Assembly: GCF_018131075.1 (NCBI RefSeq)
Contig: NZ_JAFCLS010000002.1
Span: 62,001-126,000 of the forward strand
Direction of reading: 5' to 3'
DNA: 64,000 nucleotides
DNA from: Bradyrhizobium sp. JYMT SZCCT0428
GTDB taxonomy: Bacteria > Pseudomonadota > Alphaproteobacteria > Rhizobiales > Xanthobacteraceae
Part shown: positions 60,414 to 64,000 of the stretch, piece after piece
Position numbering within the stretch: the stretch's first letter is position 1
Layout of the letters: each line of letters starts with the position of its first letter
Made by a program: the position numbers and the translations under genes
The notes under the pieces: model-generated
What the model was told of the DNA's origin: nothing
Databases searched by the model: none
The model's input: only the letters and a program-made list of their open reading frames with translations

Positions 60414-61439
60414 CTAGGGTTCGAACGCGAAAACCTTCTTCCAGTCCTGTTTCATGTCCACGACCGTCCAGCCTTTTGCTTTGGCTTCGTCCCACGCCTT
60501 GTCGAGCTGCCCGATTTTGGACGGGCGGTCGTAGGCATATTCACGTGTGCTATCTGTGTGGTGCACGATGCCGGCGAAGCGCGCGCCGCTTCCTGCCGTG
60601 GTCCATTGCAGCATCTGATGGTCACCGTCCGAATTGCCGAAGGCGAGGATCGGGCGGCGGCCGATCATCATGTTGATACCAGCAGGCTTGCCCGGGCCGT
60701 CGTCGATGAACTGCACTTTCGCCGTCTTCAACAACGACGGCTTGCCAGCGGCGTCGAGCCGGTATTGCGTGACGCCGGACGAGCCCACCACCTGCTCGGG
60801 CGGGATGCCGTAGGCCTTCTCAGCCCACACCCGCATGAACTCCACGCCGCCGCCGGACACGATAAAGGTCTTGAAACCGTTGGCCCGGAGATAAGCCAGC
60901 AGTTCGACCATCGGCTGGTAGATCAGTTCGTTGTAGGGCCGGTTGAAGCGCGGATGTCTGGCGGTCGCGAGCCAGTCGGCGACGGATTTTGCGAATTCGT
61001 CCGTGGTCATGCCGCTATGCGCCGCGGCCATCAGCGTCAGCACGCCCTTTTCGCCCTGCTCCGCCAGCGCCTTCCTGTCGCCGGAAAGGAACGCCTTGAA
61101 CGGCTGCTGGCTTTTCCATTCCGGATGGTTGGGTGCCATCGCCTTTACGCGGTCGAGTGCGAAGGCGGCCTGGAAATAGACCGGCTGCTCGCACCACAAC
61201 GTGCCGTCATTGTCGAACACGGCGATGCGTTCCGCCGGCGGCACGAAATCCGTACCGCCCTGCGTCGTCACCTTTGCGACGAAGTCGGTAATGGATTTCT
61301 TGGTCGCGCCATCGTTCCAGGAGGGCAGTGCATCAGTCTGCCCAAACGAGTCCTGGATTGAAAAGCCGGACAAAGAGGCGATAAAAAGCAACGCCAAGGC
61401 GCGGCGGCGGGAGGACTGAAATGTTTCGGTCATCATCAT
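60414..61439 (-). CDS. Exported HAD-superfamily phosphatase
   Basis: 341 residues from MMMTETFQSSRRRALALLF, with a Tat/Sec-like leader ending near SIQDSFGQ. HAD motif I is VFDNDGTLW (nucleophile Asp, general acid Asp), motif II is in TFIVSGGGVEFMRV, and motif IV is AFGNSDGDHQML. The type is phosphoserine-phosphatase-like with a large cap. The export leader suggests periplasmic dephosphorylation. Three ATGs in a row make the exact start uncertain by a few residues. It sits between sulfatase and DUF1254 genes. Confidence 0.9.
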   Translation of the reverse strand: MMMTETFQSSRRRALALLFIASLSGFSIQDSFGQTDALPSWNDGATKKSITDFVAKVTTQGGTDFVPPAERIAVFDNDGTLWCEQPVYFQAAFALDRVKAMAPNHPEWKSQQPFKAFLSGDRKALAEQGEKGVLTLMAAAHSGMTTDEFAKSVADWLATARHPRFNRPYNELIYQPMVELLAYLRANGFKTFIVSGGGVEFMRVWAEKAYGIPPEQVVGSSGVTQYRLDAAGKPSLLKTAKVQFIDDGPGKPAGINMMIGRRPILAFGNSDGDHQMLQWTTAGSGARFAGIVHHTDSTREYAYDRPSKIGQLDKAWDEAKAKGWTVVDMKQDWKKVFAFEP

Positions 61440-61506
61440 AGACCTTACAGTCGCAGACAGCGAAGCGCCGGCAGCATGGAGCCGGCCGGCAACTTCGTTT
61501 CCTCGA

Positions 61507-63225
61507 TTATTTCTCGATGCCGCGATCCTTGAATGACTTGTCGATCGCCTTGTTGACCTCTTTGCGAACGCCCTCGACATTGAAACTGGCTGGGCGCTGG
61601 CTCGGCGGGTAGTCGACGAACGTTTGCAGGAATGCCGCAGCCTTCAATTGTCCCTTCACCATCATGTAATCGTTCTTTGCCAGGAAGTCGTAGTATTGGT
61701 CTGAAACGACGTCGGCGCGCTCATAGGGGTCCATCCGAAGATTGAATATCTTCGGCACGCGCAACGTCGTGAAGGGATTGGCCCACACCACCATGCCTCC
61801 CAGTTGACGCTGCTCGGCAAAAACGATCTTCCAGTCGTCGTAGCGCATCGCCACCAGATCGCCATCGTCATTGAAGTAGTAGAAGTCCGAGCGGGCGCTG
61901 TTCGGCGATTTGCCGGTCAGATAGTCGAGCTGGTTGTAGCCGTCGAGGTGGTTCCTGAAGGTGGTTGGATTTCCCTCCGGCTGCCAGCCCTTGAGCAGCC
62001 GTTCCTTGACATCGGCATCGCCTGCGGCGGCGAGCAACGTCGGGAACCAGTCAAGACCGGAGACGATCTGGTTTGAAACTTCGCCGGGCTTGATCTTGCC
62101 CGGCCAGCGCACCATCGCCGGAACGCGGAACGCACCTTCCCAGTTCGTATTCTTCTCGCTGCGGAATGGCGTGGTGGCGGCGTCCGGCCAGGACCATTGA
62201 TTGGGGCCGTTGTCAGTCGTGTAGACAACGATTGTGTTTTCGGCGATCCCGAGGTCATCGAGCGCCTTGAGGAGCTTGCCGACATGACCGTCATGTTCGA
62301 CCATGCCGTCGGCATATTCGTTGCCGACCATGCCGCTCTGCCCGCGCATCGACTGACGCACATGCGTGAAGGCGTGCATCCGCGTCGCGTTCATCCAGGT
62401 GAAGAATGGCTTGTTGGCCCTTGTTTGGCGCGCCATGAAATCGATCGCGGCGTCTGTCGTCTCGTCATCGATCGTTTCCATTCGCTTCCTGGTCAGCGGC
62501 CCGGTGTCTTCGATCTTGCCGCCGGCAGCGCTGCGGATCACCCCGCGCGGGTGATAGGCCTTGAGGAACGCCGGATCATCCTTCGGCCAAAATGGCTGCT
62601 CGGGCTCCTCCTCGGCGTTGAGATGATAGAGGTTGCCGAAAAATTCGTCGAAGCCGTGATTGGTAGGCAAATACTCGTCGAGGTCACCGAGATGGTTCTT
62701 GCCGAACTGTCCCGTAGCGTAACCCAGCGGCTTGAGCGCCTGAGCGATGGTGATGTCGCCTTTCTGAAGGCCAACCGAAGCACCGGGTGCGCCGACCTTG
62801 GAAAGGCCGGTGCGCAGACACGCCTGGCCGGTGATGAACGTCGATCGGCCCGCCGTGCAGCTGTTCTCCGCATAATAGTCGGTGAACATCATGCCTTCTT
62901 TGGCTATCCGATCGATGTTCGGAGTCTTGTAACCCACCACTCCGAACGAATAGGCGCTGATGTTGGTCTGGCCGACGTCGTCACCGAAGATGACCAGGAT
63001 ATTCGGCTTGCGGCCGGACCCCGCAGCAGCAGGCGGCGGAGCCGGAGTTGGCGCCGCGGAGGTTGCCGGCGCGGCCTTCTGGGCCTGCGCGAGTGCGCCG
63101 GTTGTCACAGCAGCCGCTGCAACCAGGGTCGAGGTTCCAAGCAGGACATTGCGGCGGCTGACGGTTCGGTTATCGGTGGCGTTGCTAAGGCCGTCGGTAG
63201 GGTTGTTGGTCTTGCTGCCTGACAT
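61507..63225 (-). CDS. Exported arylsulfatase (type I, formylglycine)
   Basis: 572 residues. Tat signal SRRNVLLGTSTLVAAAAV (23-40), an Ala/Pro-rich linker (about 50-70), then the sulfatase fold from KPNILVIFGDDVGQTNIS. Cys123 in NSCTAGRSTF fits the CxxxR signature where Cys is oxidised to formylglycine. Metal ligands in FGDD and YTTDNGPNQ. Hydrolyses sulfate esters. The FGE-type gene directly upstream (32 bp) supplies the maturation enzyme, a consistent pair. GTGGAGAG precedes the ATG. Confidence 0.93.
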   Translation of the reverse strand: MSGSKTNNPTDGLSNATDNRTVSRRNVLLGTSTLVAAAAVTTGALAQAQKAAPATSAAPTPAPPPAAAGSGRKPNILVIFGDDVGQTNISAYSFGVVGYKTPNIDRIAKEGMMFTDYYAENSCTAGRSTFITGQACLRTGLSKVGAPGASVGLQKGDITIAQALKPLGYATGQFGKNHLGDLDEYLPTNHGFDEFFGNLYHLNAEEEPEQPFWPKDDPAFLKAYHPRGVIRSAAGGKIEDTGPLTRKRMETIDDETTDAAIDFMARQTRANKPFFTWMNATRMHAFTHVRQSMRGQSGMVGNEYADGMVEHDGHVGKLLKALDDLGIAENTIVVYTTDNGPNQWSWPDAATTPFRSEKNTNWEGAFRVPAMVRWPGKIKPGEVSNQIVSGLDWFPTLLAAAGDADVKERLLKGWQPEGNPTTFRNHLDGYNQLDYLTGKSPNSARSDFYYFNDDGDLVAMRYDDWKIVFAEQRQLGGMVVWANPFTTLRVPKIFNLRMDPYERADVVSDQYYDFLAKNDYMMVKGQLKAAAFLQTFVDYPPSQRPASFNVEGVRKEVNKAIDKSFKDRGIEK

Positions 63226-63257
63226 TCAACTCTCCACTTGTTGCACGACGTTGGAAA

Positions 63258-64000
63258 TCATTGCGCGAGTGGTTTCCTCACCACACACCGGAACCCAAGG
63301 TGACTGGTCGAGGTATCGATCGCCTCGGCATGCCGCGCCGCCGGGCGATAGCGGCGGCAATAGTTCGGTGCGCACAGATGCGAACCACCCTTGATGACCT
63401 TGCGCGGGATTTTGACGTTCGGCTGGCGGGGGTCGTAGCTGCCCTCCTCCCGCCCGCCGCGCGGATTTTCCGGGATGCAACACGCCTTCGGCGCGTCGGC
63501 TTCATGCCGGGGCGCGTACCAGTCCGAGGTCCATTCCCAGACATTGCCGATCATGTCGTGCAAGCCATAACCGTTCGGCGGAAACGCCGTTACCGGCGAG
63601 GTGCGCTCGTAGCCATCCTCATGGCGATTGTGCAGCGGGAATTCGCCCTGCCAGGTGTTAGCCATATGCACGCCATCGGGCGTAAGCTCGTCGCCCCACG
63701 CGAATTCGGCGCCATCTAGCCCGCCGCGCGCGGCGAACTCCCATTCGGCTTCGGTCGGCAGATCCTTACCCGCCCATCGCGCATAGAGCAGCGCGTCCGA
63801 GTAAGACACATGGACGACGGGATGATCATTCAGGACGTTGATGTCGCTCCTGGGTCCATACGGATGCCGCCAGTTGGCGTCCTTCATGAAGGTCCACCAC
63901 TGGCTCCAGTCGCGCAAATCATAGGTCGAGTGCGGCCGCTCGAACACGAGAGAGCCCGCGTACAGCATGTGCGGCAGGGCCCCTGGATAATGCTTCGGAT
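63258..64000 (-). CDS. Formylglycine-generating enzyme (SUMF1-like), 5' end cut by window edge
   Basis: At least 247 residues; homology continues upstream of the first internal Met (63968) into KHYPGALPH at the window edge, so the true start is outside. FGE-sulfatase fold: LPTEAEWEFAARGG, GNVWEWTSDWYAP, IKGGSHLCAPNYCRRYRPAA with the catalytic Cys pair, and HLGFRCV at the C terminus. Converts the active-site Cys of the neighbouring sulfatase to formylglycine. Known FGEs act on unfolded substrate; a leader cannot be judged here. Confidence 0.93.
   Translation of the reverse strand, partial: PKHYPGALPHMLYAGSLVFERPHSTYDLRDWSQWWTFMKDANWRHPYGPRSDINVLNDHPVVHVSYSDALLYARWAGKDLPTEAEWEFAARGGLDGAEFAWGDELTPDGVHMANTWQGEFPLHNRHEDGYERTSPVTAFPPNGYGLHDMIGNVWEWTSDWYAPRHEADAPKACCIPENPRGGREEGSYDPRQPNVKIPRKVIKGGSHLCAPNYCRRYRPAARHAEAIDTSTSHLGFRCVVRKPLAQ

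Overview
The window looks like an alphaproteobacterial chromosome of the Bradyrhizobium/Rhodopseudomonas type. It is GC-rich, and it carries two kinds of extragenic repeat that I associate with that group: a GTAGGGTGGGCAAAG inverted repeat at about 41.96-42.04 kb and a GCTCTAG/GACGCG/CCACTTCGCT element at about 44.33-44.43 kb. It is also very rich in solute-binding proteins and aromatic or terpenoid catabolic genes. The species assignment is an inference.

Left part (1-28 kb), catabolic genes. A leftward cluster of nine genes (11.3 kb down to the left edge) encodes an acyl-CoA dehydrogenase, an acyl-CoA synthetase, a complete Liv-type ABC importer, an unusual fused flavoprotein monooxygenase/alpha-beta hydrolase and a cytochrome P450. 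A divergent IclR regulator (11.6 kb) probably controls it. Next comes a PQQ-alcohol dehydrogenase with a lanthanide-type Asp, interrupted by an in-frame TGA at the PQQ-stacking Trp, and its cytochrome with a CX3CH haem site. Divergent from these are a LimB-like flavin monooxygenase and a flavin reductase. Two sigma54 promoters face away from each other across this intergenic region, flank a perfect palindrome, and lie near an AcoR-type sigma54 activator. A small ortho-cleavage operon follows (LysR regulator, Tat-leader intradiol dioxygenase, catB, catC, Bug binding protein), then a remnant of a SoxD-like cytochrome, a Tat-exported GMC oxidoreductase and a second IclR regulator.

Middle (about 28.8-36.4 kb), a mobile-element module. 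It holds small hypotheticals, a ribbon-helix-helix protein, HTH proteins, a large primase/SF3-type helicase and a tyrosine recombinase. It ends at a 3' fragment of a tRNA-Gln-like gene, the presumed attachment site. No intact copy of that tRNA was seen to the left, so the island may reach beyond the window and carry the whole catabolic region as cargo.

Right part (36.4-64 kb), more chromosome-like. It contains: a tyrosinase/HEAT/HEAT-SCO copper operon in which the tyrosinase is broken; a gallate/protocatechuate 4,5-cleavage type cluster (VOC dioxygenase, dihydroxyphthalate-decarboxylase-like protein, frameshifted RraA-type aldolase, GalB, Bug protein, LigI) with a TetR regulator and a clear TetR operator; binding proteins and an MFS exporter; an adenylate/guanylate cyclase translationally coupled to an NMT1-type binding protein; a MetA-type outer-membrane protein; and a long leftward operon for FGE, sulfatase, a HAD phosphatase, three DUF1254/1214 proteins, a chimeric remnant, a DUF3302 protein and an HlyD-like protein.

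Three otherwise well-preserved genes (PQQ dehydrogenase, tyrosinase, RraA aldolase) each carry a single-base disabling change. These may be real pseudogenes or consensus errors, and raw reads are needed to decide.
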